A stretch of 64,000 bases of DNA from Mixophyes australis (taxonomy: Eukaryota > Chordata > Amphibia > Anura > Limnodynastidae): contig JAVHZZ010000004.1 in NCBI GenBank assembly GCA_036250195.1, forward strand, positions 144,155,729-144,219,728, written 5' to 3'. This document shows positions 1 to 12,023 of the stretch, piece by piece. The first letter of the stretch is position 1, and each line of letters begins with the position of its first letter. The notes below the pieces were generated by a model, which saw only the letters and a program-made list of their open reading frames with translations, was not told the DNA's origin and made no database searches. The position numbers and the translations under genes are program-made.

Positions 1-142
1 TTGACTTTGTAGCTTGTCTCCTGTAAATCTATCGCCACTTGTTGACTGTTTGTTGATATGGCCCGTTATGATCATCATGGGGTTATAACAGGTATTCCAG
101 TATGAATAAACTAAATGAAAGTATATCCATCATTTAGATATT

Positions 143-324
143 GGGCTAGATTTATCAAAACTTCTAGAAAGGAAAAGCAGAGGTGTTGCCCATAATAACC
201 AGCTGTATTCTACCTATTATTTTCTAGAATTTACTAGATATATGTTATCTGAATGGTTACTACAATCTGGTTGCTATGGGCAACATCTCCACTTTTCCTT
301 TTTAGAAAGTTTAGTAAATCTACC
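143..324. mobile_element. Degenerate palindromic MITE
   Basis: The two ends are an imperfect inverted repeat: gggctagattta near the left end and tagtaaatcta near the right, with inner blocks (gtgttgcccat and atgggcaacat) that also pair. The same terminal and inner sequences form the MITE at 52943-53517, so this is an older, diverged copy of that family. No coding capacity is seen. A clean target duplication is not preserved. The TAA-flanked relative suggests a PIF/Harbinger-like mechanism; that assignment is inferred. Confidence 0.65.
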
Positions 325-1087
325 ACATGGTCTTGAAGGGAACAGCGGCTTAAGTACCGATGCCCACATGTGTTCTGAGAGCCAGTCAGTAAGGAGAAAT
401 GTTGAAAAGCCTCATTCACTTGCATACATGCACTCGGCAAGTTTCTTCCGTATTGAGCTCTGGGACATAACACTCATTAAGGACCACTTTTTTGCTCCCA
501 ATATGTTAGAAACGCAGAAAAAAATGAGGCAAATACGGCTGCCAGATTCTATTAGCGGCACAGAGTGGGCAGCAGGAGGAGTGTTTGCCAGCTCCAGCAC
601 CGCTGGAGGAACCTCCACAGGAGACAGACGCAGCTTCTTGTGAATATTAGGAGGGAGATTACCAGGTATTAGTTCACAATTACATATAAAATATGAAATA
701 AGATTTCTATCTGGATCATGTAGTCATACTGCTGTAGAAGACAAAGTATTATATATAGTAATGCTGCTTGCAATACTCTTCACACAAAAAGGTACAACAT
801 ATACTATGTAATAGTGATGTGTCATTATTATGGTTACATGTGTCATTAAATACAATTAAAAATATTTAAATGTAATAATACCTCCTATGTTAGATATAAT
901 TATTAATTAATCTCAAAAACCAAATTAAAAGTAATTGTATTTACTAAAAATATAATAAAACTATTCAGGATTGTGTACAATCACTACTCACAAATTGATA
1001 TATAGATAAATCAAACATATTAATATAGCTAAAAGCAATTTTGAATCCCAGTTAGTGAAAAATTATACAAGCAATTATGACAATATA

Positions 1088-1090
<3 letters not shown>
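325..1090. other. AT-rich DNA without recognised features
   Basis: Apart from scattered AT-rich words nothing is recognised here. Short open frames around 242-643 have no recognisable motif and overlap the MITE, so they are not called as genes. Confidence 0.6.

Positions 1091-1091
<1 letters not shown>

Positions 1092-1151
<60 letters not shown>
1092..1151. repeat. (TA)n microsatellite
   Basis: About 60 bases of nearly pure alternating TA. The tyrosine/isoleucine-rich frames that cross it are artefacts of the repeat. Confidence 0.95.
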
Positions 1152-1153
<2 letters not shown>

Positions 1154-2385
1154 AATATGTCTTAAACTGACTGGTAGTTCAAAGAAGCAAGTCCATATGG
1201 AACACTCAGTCCCATGGGAGCCCAATATTTCCCAATTCGGCACCAAAGATCCACACATTACTTTCTGGTATTCCTGGTTACAGGACTTTATTCAGGCTGC
1301 ACCCACTCCCTCATACAAAAAGACTTTCTTTTAGCCTCCTAACAACCTCTTTAGCCACGTTTATCAAATTCCTTAACCACTCTCATAATCTCTGTAGGCT
1401 ATTCTACCTAATTGCCACCCCTCTACAAAATTCATTCAAAACTTAAATTTATTCTTTTCCAACACTCAAACAACATAATATAGTCCGACTAAGAACTTTA
1501 CCATTGAAATCTGGCTAGATCAATATGCAATATGAGGCAATTCACCACAAGTATCAAATTCCTATTTTCCTATATAAGCTTGCAGAAATTTCTTATCTCT
1601 TTGTTGATCACTGCAAAGAATGCTGGGGCTATATAATAAATAAAAGTTAATAATAATAGTTAATAATATTTACTAATAGAGCATCTCTCTATAATTTGAA
1701 TAGCCCTTGAGTTTACATGGGGTTTTTTACACAATGGAATGGTCTCTTGAAATGAATGTGAAAAACTCAGTGCTGCTTTTGTCAGGACACGTTCACAAAC
1801 ACATGGAATGAGTCTAGCAAATATCAATGCACAAACACTTAGCTTTTCTATGCATCTTTACATGTAGTTTCCACTTGCATAATTTTTATGTAAAAATGCA
1901 ACACCATGGCTAATCAGACTGAAAGCTACATTTCTATCTATTTATAATACTGAATGTCAAGCAACAATTGATAAGAAATGTACATGTATTCCAGATGGTG
2001 TGTTTCACATACCACAACAACACAAAGAGAAAATTTCAGATCTAAATGGCAGTATGTAAACAAATGCACTTGAGAACATGAGAAGTACTGTTTGTGCAAG
2101 TGAAATAGATACTTTGTAACTTCAGGATATAGTTTCATAGTCCACAGTTGCAAACAGTTTGTTTAGTCTGCTGAAACCTATGATTGCTGAAATAAACATG
2201 AACCTGAAATTATACATATAATTTTTTGTGAAACAAGCTAGCACAGTTATTGCAAGAAACCACAATAAGCTTTATGAGCCAGACATTTACTGGAGTTAAT
2301 GTGAGCTCTGATATCCAGACTATTATGATACTAATATTCCACTTGATTATATTACAGAATTCAGGAGACTACTGTATAGTACTAT
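1152..2385. other. Anonymous AT-rich DNA
   Basis: No gene, RNA or repeat family is recognised. The stretch ends at the target site of the Gypsy element that starts at 2391. Confidence 0.6.
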
Positions 2386-2425
2386 GTACATGTTACGAGC
2401 CGCGGCGCTACTCACAGCCCCCCGG

Positions 2426-4423
2426 CAGGGCTGCCAAGAAGAATTCAGGGCCCGGGTACAACAAATTCATGGGGCCCCCCTCATAGTGAAGTAAGCCCCA
2501 AAATTTTTTTGCGCCGCCTTACGGCGGCGCAAAAAAGATTAGGTATATGGTCATATATTCAGGGGTGTGGCTAGCCAAACGGCAGTGCAAAAATTTTGGG
2601 AGGTGCGGTCATGCATTTGGGGGCGTGGCAAACGTGCCATTGGGGCGTGGCTAACATAAAAACCACTAGGCTCTCAATTCGCCGGAGCGTCACATATGTT
2701 TAAGCACTCCTGACTTTCAGGACATCTACCACCACAGGGTAGTATACAAACAATGCAGTGTGTACACAAACAGTTCAGTCTTGGCCTACACCTTACATTG
2801 GACACAACATTCACCAAAAATTGGTATTGTCCCTACTAGAATCACAACATTTCACACACTGTGCTGCTCTCTCCTACCTGTTCTTCTCACTTTCTCCACC
2901 TGTGGCTGCTGCTTTCTTTAGTTGTGGCTTGTCCGGATCCAGAAATGTTGAAGGACCTATTTTGAAAAAAAAATGGCTACATTTAGAAAATTACAGCCAG
3001 CCCCAGCGTTAAATCAATAGCACCCACGATTAATAATTAGGCCTTCCTCCAGCTCCAATATTACAATAATGTGCCCCTTCATCATCGCCATGCCTTATGA
3101 TCACACTGTGCCCTCCATGCTGTTTTTGCCCCCTTCATCTGGCTCCCCTTCATCAGACTATACTATGCTGCTCCCCCCCTTTTTCAATCCCACTGTGCCA
3201 TGCCTCCCCCCCCCCTTTGTAACCCCACTGTGTCATGCTGCCCACCATTTTTTAACCCCACTGTGCCGTGCTGACCCCTGTTTATTAACCCCACTGTGCC
3301 ATACTGCCCCGTTTTTTAACCCATCTGTGCCCCTCTCATTTTTTCACCCCCTCTGTCATGCTGCTTTCCCATTTTTTAACCCCTCTGTGCTCCCCCCTCA
3401 ATTTTTAACCCCTCTGACATGCTGCTTTCCCATTTTTTAACCCATCTGTGCCCCTCTCATTTTTTAACCCCTCTGACATGCTGCTTTCCCGTTTTTTAAC
3501 CCCTCTGTGCTCCCCCCTCAATTTTTAACCCCTCTGACATGCTGCTTTCCCATTTTTTAACCCCTCTGTGCCCCCACTCATTTTTTAACCCCTCTGACAT
3601 GCTGCTTTCCCATTTTTTAACCCCTCTGTGCTCCCCCTCATTTTTTAACCCCTCTGACATGCTGCTTCCCCGTTTTTAACCCCTTTGACATGCTGCTTTC
3701 CCGTTTTTTAACCCCTCTGTGCTCCCCCTAATTTTTTAACCCCTCTGACATGCTGCTTCCCCGTTTTTAACTCCTCTGACATGCTGCTTCCCCGTTTTTT
3801 AACCCCTCTGTGCCCCCCCTTATTTTTTAACCCCTCTGTCATGCTGCCCCCCCGTTTTTTAACCCCTTTGTGCCCCCTCATTTTTTAACCCCTCTGTCAT
3901 GCTGCCCCCCCGTTTTTTAACCCCTTTGTGCTCCCCCTCATTTTTTAACCCCTCTGTCATGCTGCCCCCCCCCCCCCCCCGTTTTTTAACCCCTCTGTGC
4001 CCCCCTCGTTTTCCTCCCTTCACTTACCTTTTCTCCTCTCTTGGTCTTCTCTGCTGCTCTGTGCTCCATTGCTCCAGACTGACTGAATGCTGGGCATGAC
4101 ATGATGACATCACACCCAGCATTCAGACAGTCTGAATAGAGCACAGAGCAGCAGAGAGGAGGGATGCCGGCTCCGCGATCAGGTGAGTATGTTTTTTTTT
4201 TTTTTTAAACTAGCCTGCTCCCCCCACCAACGACCGAGCCCCCCCCCACCCCCCCCCCCCCCCCCCGCCAAAAAAAAAAAAAAAAAGGAAAGGAAAAAAA
4301 AAGTTTTGAAAAAAAAATTTAAAAAATTTAAAAAAATCAGCAGCGCAAGGGCCCGGGCCGGGCCCCCTGACATGCCGGGCCCGGGTAATTAGTACCCGCT
4401 CCCCCCCCCTCTCGGCGGCCCTG
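2426..4423. mobile_element. Non-autonomous hAT element, 2.0 kb, in the Gypsy 5' LTR
   Basis: Starts CAGGGCTGCC and ends GGCGGCCCTG, a perfect 10-bp terminal inverted repeat with the CAG...CTG ends typical of hAT. It is flanked on both sides by the exact 8-bp duplication CCCCCCGG (2418-2425 and 4424-4431), the hAT hallmark. Removing it restores a continuous LTR. There is no transposase; most of the interior is a minisatellite plus homopolymer runs of T, C and A at 4190-4320. On the minus strand a purine-rich stretch ends in AAAAGGTAAGT near 4025-4035, just before the array. Confidence 0.93.
3165..4008. repeat. Minisatellite inside hAT (units about 30 bp, paired as about 60 bp)
   Basis: Repeated unit built from a TTTTTTAACCCCTCTG core with alternating GACATGCTGC and TGCTCCCCC spacers. 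Roughly 14 copies of a 60-bp higher-order unit are visible, each a diverged pair of about 30-bp subunits. The proline/serine-rich frames across it are repeat artefacts. The preceding 3060-3160 shows a looser CCCCTTCATCATC theme that also appears in the array at 51290-51905. Confidence 0.9.
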
Positions 4424-4693
4424 CCCCCCGGCCGTCACCTTGATGACCGGGACATCATTTCCGGAGTCTACCCGACCGTTGCCTAGCGCCGCGTACCGGT
4501 GGCTGCGGACAGCCGGGCACGTGCGCATGCACATTTCACGACCCTCTGTTAGTCTGCGGCCAAGTCTGTCCCCACCACTAGGGGCTCCAGTGAACACCAG
4601 GCTTTCAGAGCGGACTCCGGGTTTTGTTGTACCGGCTGGAGGGGTTCCTAACATTAAAACCGGCCATACAGACATTCCGGAGACGAAATTGGG

Positions 4694-5638
4694 ATGGATG
4701 AAAGTGGAACCAATTTGTCTCCCGTTCAAGCCCTGGCGGGTCATGTTGAGACGCTGTATCAAATGGTCCTGGGATTGTCCCAGCATTTGTCCACTCAAGA
4801 GGAGGACTCCCGGACACTAGCCATTTCCGGTCACGCCGATGAACCCAAGTTACATTTGGCGGACCGATTCTCCGGAAATAGAACCCTGTTCCAGAACTTC
4901 AAAGAAATCTGCAAACTCTACTTTCGGCTGAAACCTTGGTCTTCTTTTTCGGAACAGCAGAGAGTCAGGATTGTCATCTCCCTCCTTCAGGGTGACCCCC
5001 AGTCTTGGGCCTTCACCCTGCCGCAGTCGAGCCCTATCATGCAATCTTTGGAAGCTTTCTTTAATTCCTTGGGGCTCCTCTACGATGACCCAGATAGAGT
5101 TGCCTCCGCTGAGGCTCATCTACGGGCCTTAAAGCAAGGCCGGCGTTCGGCAGAAGAATACTGCGCTGAATTCCGCAGATGGTCGTCTGACAGTGAGTGG
5201 AATGATCCCGCGTGACGCAGCCAGTTTCGCCTAGGACTGTCAGAGCAGATTAAAGATTCACTTGTGCAGTATCCTTCCCCCACCTCGTTGGAGAGCCTTA
5301 TGCAACTCACCATTAAAATTGACAGGAGAATCAAGGAGAGGAGGACGGAGAAAGAGGCATCTTCCTTTTCGTCTGCATTTATTCCAGTTCCCACGCACCT
5401 TGAGGAGCCTATGCAGTCAGGGGAGTATCGCCTCTCTCTTGAGGCAAGAGACAAGAGACGGTCACAAGGTTTATGTCTTTATTGTGGTAATAAAGGCCAC
5501 TTCTCCTGCTCTTGTCCTCACAAACCTGAAAAAGGAGCATATCTGGGGAAGGTCCACCTGGGTCTGCAAGTTGTTTCCCAAAAGAATGCTGTCCTGATTC
5601 CCGCACAAGTCACTTTCGGTTCCAGTTCCGTGGCCCTG
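4694..5638 (+). pseudogene. gag: Gypsy Gag, one internal stop
   Basis: Structural protein of the retrotransposon particle. The frame opens at ATG 4694, 40 bp after the 5' LTR. It shows a Gag-type segment (LADRFSGNRTLFQNF... to ...AEEYCAEFRRWSSDSEWND) followed by a CCHC zinc knuckle, CLYCGNKGHFSCSC, encoded near 5475-5520. A TGA at 5213-5215, probably CGA to TGA by CpG decay, splits it, and the same frame continues after the stop. A TAG at 5639-5641 separates it from the protease segment, which is in the same frame, so the ancestor probably had a single gag-pol frame. Gag is about 315 residues, matching the intact Gag of the second element. Confidence 0.88.
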
Positions 5639-5641
5639 TAG

Positions 5642-8600
5642 GCCTTCATTGATAGTGGAGCTGCAGGCAACTTCCTCGACATCGGGTTTGCCCGCCCTGT
5701 GGGAATTCCGACTGTGAAGCTCAAATCTGTCATTACTGTATGTGGCTTAAATGGGAGTCCATTGCCTGGTGGCAAAATTACCTGGGAGACCCCGCTACTG
5801 CAATTGAACATTGGAGCTCTCCATTCAGAGTCTGTGACCTTCTTCCGTATCGACTGTCCTTCGGTTCCAGTGATCCTGGGCCATCCTTGGCTTTCCCGTC
5901 ATAACCCTGTCGTGGATTGGGTGAAAAGAGAAATTGTCCAGTGGAGCTCTTATTGTACACAGTCTTGTTTAACTATGCCTTTGCGAATCATTCAGTCAAT
6001 TCCTGAGCAGCTTCCCTCCCAATATCATGACTTCTGGGATGTGTTTTCTAAAAAGGCTGCCGACACCTTACCACCTCATCGCGACTTTGACTGTGCTATC
6101 GAGCTAATTCCTGGTTCCAAATTGCCCAAGGGACGCTTGTACTCTCTCCAGAGACCAAATCCATGCAGGAATATATTGATGAAAACTTGGAGAAAGGCTT
6201 CATCAGGCCATCTAAATCTCCAGTAGGAGCTGGATGTTTTTTTGTATCCAAAAAAGACGGAGGACTAAGACCCTGTATTGACTACCGAGGATTGAATCTC
6301 ATTACAGTCAAGAACACTTATCCCCTTCCTCTCATCTCCGTATTATTCTAACAATTAAGAGGTGCTACAGTCTTCACCAAAAACGATCTTCGTGGAGCAT
6401 ATAACCTCATCCGTATCAAAGAAGGAGCTGAATGGAAGACGGCATTCAATACGCATTCAGGCCACTACGAGTATCTGGTCATGCCGTTTGGTCTTAGCAA
6501 CGCACATGCAGTGTTCCAAGATCTGATTAATGAAGTGCTACGGGAGTTCCTTGATTATTTTGTGGTCGTCTATTTAGACGATATCCTCATATATTCTCAA
6601 TCATTATCTGTACATCGGGGTCACGTCAGACAAGTTCTACAGAAATTACGTGAACACCACCTCTCTGCTAAATTAGAAAAGTGTTAGTTTGAGGTGCAGA
6701 AGGTATCCTTCCTGGGTTATGTAATTTCTTCTGAGGGATTCTCCATGGATCCAACTAAGGTCCAAGCTATCCTGGATTGGGTACAACCGAATAATCTCAA
6801 GGCAGTACAGAGGTTCCTGGGCTTTGACAATTATTATAGAAGATTCATTTGTGACTTTGCCGATATTGTGGCTCCTATTGTCACCCTGACCCGCAAAGGA
6901 ATCGATCCAACTAACTGGTTACCCCAGGCAGTAACCGCATTTGAGACCTTAAAGAAAGCATTTGTATCCGCTCAGGTCCTTAGACACCCAGGTCCCGAAG
7001 TACCGTTTGTTCTTGAAGTTGATACCTCTGACATCGGTGCTGGTGCATTCTTATCCTAAAAGGATTCCCATACTCGCCGCCTACACCCATGTGCCTACTT
7101 TTGCTGTAAGTTCTCTTCAGCAGAAGCCAACTATGATGTGGGTAACCAGGAACTATTGGCAATCAAATGGGCCTTTGAGGAGTGGCGACATTGGCTGGAA
7201 GGCGCTACACATCTGATCTCTGTTATAACTGATCACAAGAATTTACAATACATACAGTCAGCCAAACGCCTGAACCCCAGACAGACCCGTTGGTCGCTAT
7301 TCTTCACCCGTTTCAATTTTGTGATCACCTACCGTCCAGGTCCTAAAAATGTCCGAGCAGATGCTCTGTCCAGAAGTTTCTTGGCACACCATGTTCCAGT
7401 TACTAATCCTGAGCCTATCATTCCATCTTCCATAATCCATGCTGGGCTAACCCAAGACCTGAGCATCACACTTCAAAGGTTTCAAAAATTAGTTCCTGAC
7501 AATACTCCGGTGGGATGTTTATTCGTTCCAGTTTATTTAAGGAAGGCGGTTCATGTAGAAGCACATGATAGTAAGACTGCTGGACATCCTGGAATACAAA
7601 AAACTTCGGAGATCCACTCCCGTACTGTCTGGTGGCCATCATTGTCTGCTGATGTCAAGAGTTATGTCCTCTCTTGTGAGGGTTGTGCCAGGAGTAAAGT
7701 CCCCAGGAATTGTCCTGTAGGCCAGTTGCTTCCAATGCCCATTCCCACAAAAACCTGGACACACTTGTCTATGAACTTTATAGTCGATCTGCCACTCTCT
7801 GCAGCACACAACACCATCTGGATGGTAGTTGACCACTTCAGCAAAATGTCACACTTCATACCACTACCCAGGCTCCCTAGTGCTCGAGATCTGGCCATTC
7901 TGTTCATCCAGCATATATTCCGGCTCCATGGACTTCCTACTGACATCGATTCTGATCGTGGTTCCCAATTCATAGCACAATTCTGGAAATCTTTATGTAC
8001 CCTTCTTGGGATCAAGATTAGCCTCTCGTCTGCATACCACCATCAGTCTAATGGGCAAACTGAAAGGGTTAGCCAGTCCTTAGAACAATTCTTACGAAGT
8101 TACACTTCGGGATTTCACGATAACTGCTCCTCCTTGTTACCCTGGGCAGAATTTGCTTACAATAACTCATGTCACTCATCTACTCAAACCTCTCCATTTT
8201 ACTGCAATTTTGGTTTTCATCCCAGATCTAATTCCTTGTACTCTCTCAAGTCCGCTGGTATTCCGGAAATTCGTTCCACAGCCAGGGATCTCAAAGTCAT
8301 CTGGAAAAAAGTGCAGTCATCATTGAGACAAGCCTCACTTTTTGCAAAAAAAAATTCGGACCGCCACCGTACCACCTGCTCCCTCAAAGTGGGCCAGAAA
8401 GTGTGGCTGTCTACACGCAATATTAGGCTCAGGCAGCCTTGCAAGAAACTGGAGCCTAAATTCATCGGTCCTTTCCTCATTATTAAGAAGATTAATTCTG
8501 TAGCCTTCAGATTGAAAATCCCTGGTTCCTTGAGGATCCCCAACACACTCCATTGCTCTCTGCTTAAGCCTGTGTTATACCCAAATCAATTCCAGTCTTC

Positions 8601-8811
8601 GAGTTTGCCTGTATGGAACACGAACAAATACATCATTCATAAGATTTTCGATTCTAAGAGAGTGCAGGGGCAGGTGCACTTCCTAGTTCAATGGAGGAAT
8701 CGTGGTTTAGAAGAGCTATCTTGGGTTCCGCGAAGACAGGTCCATGCTACCAAACATCTGAGGGAGTTCTTCAAAAAATTTCCTAAGAAGCCTGGGTGTT
8801 GGGTTCCTTAA
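5642..8811 (+). pseudogene. pol: Gypsy Pol (PR-RT-RH-IN-chromodomain), broken
   Basis: Protease: [11 protein letters not shown] around 5642-5675. Reverse transcriptase: DYRGLN near 6280 and the catalytic [11 protein letters not shown] at about 6562-6600. RNase H: EVDTSDIGAGAFLS near 7015-7056, extending to the RADALSRSF boundary near 7375. Integrase: HHCC zinc finger (AHDSKTAGHPG... then CEGC) at 7560-7690 and a DDE core with FIVD near 7780, DSDRGSQF near 7950 and NGQTERVSQ near 8055. The C-terminus (about 8615-8800) has a chromodomain-like FLVQWRNRGLEELSWVP. Breaks: a one-base frame change near 6150-6163 and stops at 6349, 6685 and 7057. From 7060 to 8809 the frame is open for RNase H, integrase and chromodomain. 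It would have copied and integrated the element; it cannot now make the whole polyprotein. Confidence 0.92.
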
Positions 8812-8819
8812 CTCCTCCT

Positions 8820-8831
8820 CACGGGGGATAC
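8820..8831 (+). promoter_or_regulatory. Candidate polypurine tract before 3' LTR
   Basis: CACGGGGGATAC sits directly before the TGTTATGAG start of the 3' LTR, where the primer for plus-strand synthesis is expected. It is short; the call rests on position and purine content. Confidence 0.5.
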
Positions 8832-9544
8832 TGTTATGAGCCGCGGTGGTACTCACAGCCGCTGCGGCTCGCTTCTGGTGCCCTCTGATGTCCCGGCTGT
8901 CACCTTGACGACCGGGACGTCATTTCCGGAGTCTACCCGACCGTTGCCAAGGCAACGGTCAGACGCCAGTGGAAGTAGCGCCGCGTTCCGCCAGCTGGGG
9001 ACAGCCGGGCGCGTGCGCAGAAATATACACAAGCCTGTGGGCTAATTTAATTTAGCGTAATATATCAGCAGGGGCTGTGGTTGACTTCAGAGCTAGGCTC
9101 TGATTGGCTGACTCTGGTATTTAGGGCCGTGAGGTCTGAAGCCTCACTGCCGGTTATAGCGTTCTGCTCACAGTTCTGCTGCCTGCTTCTGAGCCATGTT
9201 GGTGTTTAACCTCTGATTGTTCTCTCGTGTATGACCCCTTGCTTGGATTTGGACCCTGCCTGTTTGCTCGTGAACCTGACCCTTCTTGCCTGTATCTTGG
9301 ACCTTGCTACCGTGCCTGTGACCTCTGACCTCGGCCTGATTATTGGATTTGCTGTCTGCTGCTGGCCCTCGACCCTTGCCTGGACTTATTTACGCTTTCC
9401 TGGGTTCTCCCCAGCCGGTGCACATTTCACGACCCTCTGTTAGTCTCCGGCCAAGTCTGTCCCCACCACTAGGGGCTCCAGTGAACACCAGGCTTTCGGA
9501 GCAGACTCCGGGTTTTGTTGTACCGGCTGGAGGGGTTCCTAACA
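8832..9544 (+). repeat. 3' LTR of Gypsy element (713 bp)
   Basis: Runs from TGTTATGAGCC to TTCCTAACA and is the intact version of the 5' LTR. It is GC-rich at the start, has CCGTTGCCAAGGCAACGG as a local palindrome near 8940-8958, and ends with the block also found in the 5' LTR. The solo LTR at 11357-12018 belongs to the same or a close family in the opposite orientation. Confidence 0.93.
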
Positions 9545-9549
9545 GTAAA

Positions 9550-11351
9550 CATATAACTTAGCTAGAATCTTTCTATTCTGGGAAACTGATCAATCTAAAG
9601 ATAGAAATTGCATTTGAAAATTAACCGATTTCCTAGGCGTAAATCCCTGGCTCCCATCATTCTCACACGCTGAGGACATGCTAGTGTCAGTCCTGAACTG
9701 TTCCAAAGGTAAACAACTTTGCTTGTTGTTTGGGATACAAAAAATGGCCATGATTTCTTCTTGTTTAAGTAGAGATCAGGGCTGGTGGAAAATGGTAAGT
9801 TCGTTGTCACGAACGCCCAGCCTGTCTCAGATACAGCAATCTGAAAAGCTAGCCATGACTGGCGTCACCTTAGTCACTTAGCAATGAATATACCCTTTCT
9901 ACCACCACAAAGGATTTACTATGGTGTCCTTACGTTCACCAAAACCACTTATTAATATTTCACACTTAAACCACATATACATGTAGCATGAGCCTCTCTG
10001 GGCTTCGTAAGTTCAAAAAGAATCACAGAGAACACACCAGATTAAATGTATTTAATATGAAAAATGTTTCCAAGGATTAGTTACAAAAAAGTTCTTAACA
10101 AGGCACACAATAAGTTGAACAAATAAGTTTCAGAAATAAAATAGGAAATACAACCAGAGTCACTACTTACTAGTTAAGACTTTGCGTGTGTGAGGGAACA
10201 CAATGGAGAAATATGGGACATTTCAGTCTTGACAGACCCCCTCATGAAAATGCACAATGTAATGTCTAAAGCAGAAAATGTTAAACCCTTCTTAAAGGCC
10301 TCTACACCCCCACTTTAGGAAATACATTTTCAATGAAGTCAGATTGATTCCCAAAATGAGTCAGAGCTTTCCGAAGTGAGTTATGGATGTCCTGAGATCT
10401 GGAATGTTCACAGGGCCTGACTTCTCACCTCTGCTCGGCTTGTCAGGTCCACATCCTCTGCATAAAAAAAAACTCCTCAGAGATGCTTATCTATTAATAG
10501 GTCTAGCTAATTTCAAAAGATTATTGACACTTGCATAGGTTCAGACTCATGTCATTTAGCAAGGCACACGTTGAGATTACATTACAATGTTACATGCAAC
10601 ATACATTGTCATACTGAATATTAAAGGAAAATAAAAATAATACACAATCATCACACCCGGTAAGTGTGGCAGGGGTGCCGTGCTAACCCATCTGCGCTAA
10701 TATCTTTTTTTTATGGTGCAGGCACCTTCCCCTAAACAAAGCAGGGATCGGTATAGGTCCCTTAGTATGCAGGGCAGTGCATATGCACTGATGCCCCAGA
10801 CCCCCCTGGGCTTCACTGCGAATGCAATGAAATTCCAGGCAGGCAGGTGCTGGAAATGCCAGTATAGACCAGCGTAGCAAGCCATTTTTGTTACACAGTA
10901 AAGATTTAGTTTCATAGCTGGAGTAGTATTTATTTAATGTTTGATTTTATTTGGGCCTTAAAAATGATTTTTTTTTAACAACTATACTGTTTCGTGCTTG
11001 TTGCTTTTTATATATTTACATTTTTTTGTTACCCAAAAGGAAGCACAGACTATACATTATAGACAAACATGCAAACATGGGTGTTCTAGTGCTAGATTTT
11101 AAGAAATGGTGGGATCCATAGCCCTTGCAAACCTCTCCAAAAATATAACTCTCTTATGTGATACACTTTTCAAGTGTGTGTGCACATGCACATGTGTGTG
11201 CATGCCTCCAAGTTGGGACATGGCCACACCTCCATTTAAAGGGGTGTGTATGCCCATGACTTGCTAGTGACATAACCACATCACAATGGCATTTCCACAT
11301 CCCCAGGGGGGTGACTAGTGCTTCTCAAGTCCAAGGTCGTTTCTTGACCCC
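9550..11351. other. Anonymous DNA; possible old LTR at about 9960-10660
   Basis: No gene is recognised. Read on the minus strand, roughly 10660 to 9960 begins TGTGATGATTG, and its later part carries AT-rich polyadenylation-like words, a layout reminiscent of an LTR. No target duplication was found, so it is not called as an element. A TG/CA-rich patch lies at about 11175-11205. Confidence 0.4.
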
Positions 11352-11356
11352 CTAAG

Positions 11357-12018
11357 TGTTAGGAACCCCTCCAGCCGGCACAACGCAGCCCGGAGTCTAC
11401 TCTGCCAGTCAGGTGTTCACTGGAGCCCCTGATGGTGGGGACATACTGGGCTGCAGACTGACAGAGGGTCGTGAAGTGTGCAACGGCTGGGGAGAACCCA
11501 GGCAAGCGGAGTGGAATCCAAGCAGAGGTTAGGGGTCACGAGCAGACAGGGAGGTCGGTATTCAAGCCAGAGGGCAGGGTCACGAGATTCACAAGCAAAG
11601 TCCAAATCCAAGCCAAGGGTCATACACAGGTAACAGTCCAACAGGTTTTCACCAATTTCAGGCAGAAGCAGGAACAGGAGCAGATTAAGCAGACAGGAAC
11701 TGGACGCTATAACCGGCAGGGAGGCTAAGCCCTCCCTGCCTTATATACAGAGTTTAGCCAATCAGGGCTTAGCCCTGAAATACATCCCAGGTGCGCTACC
11801 CAGCTAAATTAGCCCGCAGGCTACACTAGCGCATGCGCTCGGCTGCCTCACTTGCCGGGGCGCATCGCTTGCTATACACGGCGTCCGGCCATTGCCTTGG
11901 CAACGGCCGGGCCCGAGAAACCGGAAGTGACGCCCTGGTCATCATGGAGACGGCCGGGACGTTCACTGACACCGGAAGTGAGTCGCAGCGGTGCCCGAGG
12001 CCGCCGCGGCTCCTGACA
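11357..12018 (-). mobile_element. Solo LTR of Gypsy family (662 bp, antisense)
   Basis: Plus-strand ends are TGTTAGGAACCCC and CGGCTCCTGACA, flanked by the perfect 5-bp duplication CTAAG (11352-11356 and 12019-12023). Reverse-complemented, it matches the LTRs of the 2391-9544 element over the GAGCCGCGGC start, the CCGTTGCCAAGGCAA block and the GGCTGGAGGGGTTCCTAACA end. No internal region remains, which is the usual product of LTR-LTR recombination. Confidence 0.93.
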
Positions 12019-12023
12019 CTAAG

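Larger units (their letters stand above)
2391..4653 (+). repeat. 5' LTR of Gypsy element, split by a hAT and internally deleted
   Basis: The LTR starts at 2391 and ends with CTAACA at 4653, but 2426-4423 plus one 8-bp duplication is foreign. Only about 257 bp of LTR remains against 713 bp in the 3' LTR. The missing part corresponds roughly to 8948-9420 of the 3' LTR, including the stretch between its GTGCGCA and TGCACATTTC; in the 5' LTR these words are almost adjacent, which suggests deletion at short homology. Core promoter elements may have been lost with it. Confidence 0.88.
2391..9544 (+). mobile_element. Ty3/Gypsy chromovirus retrotransposon, full structure but inactive
   Basis: Complete LTR-gag-pol-LTR order on the plus strand. 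The LTRs begin TGTTAYGAGCCGCGG and end GGGGTTCCTAACA. The flanks are GTACA (2386-2390) and GTAAA (9545-9549), a 5-bp target duplication with one mismatch. The terminal 127 bp of the two LTRs differ at about three positions, so the insertion is fairly recent. Pol order is protease, reverse transcriptase, RNase H, integrase, chromodomain, which places it in the chromovirus branch of Metaviridae. Several stops and one frameshift prevent a complete product. The 5' LTR is interrupted by a later hAT insertion and also has an internal deletion. Confidence 0.93.

Noticed and set aside
9960..10660. Antisense LTR-like segment
   Set aside because: Plausible layout but no target duplication, no related copy in the window and no fixed ends, so it is noted only in the anonymous-region entry.
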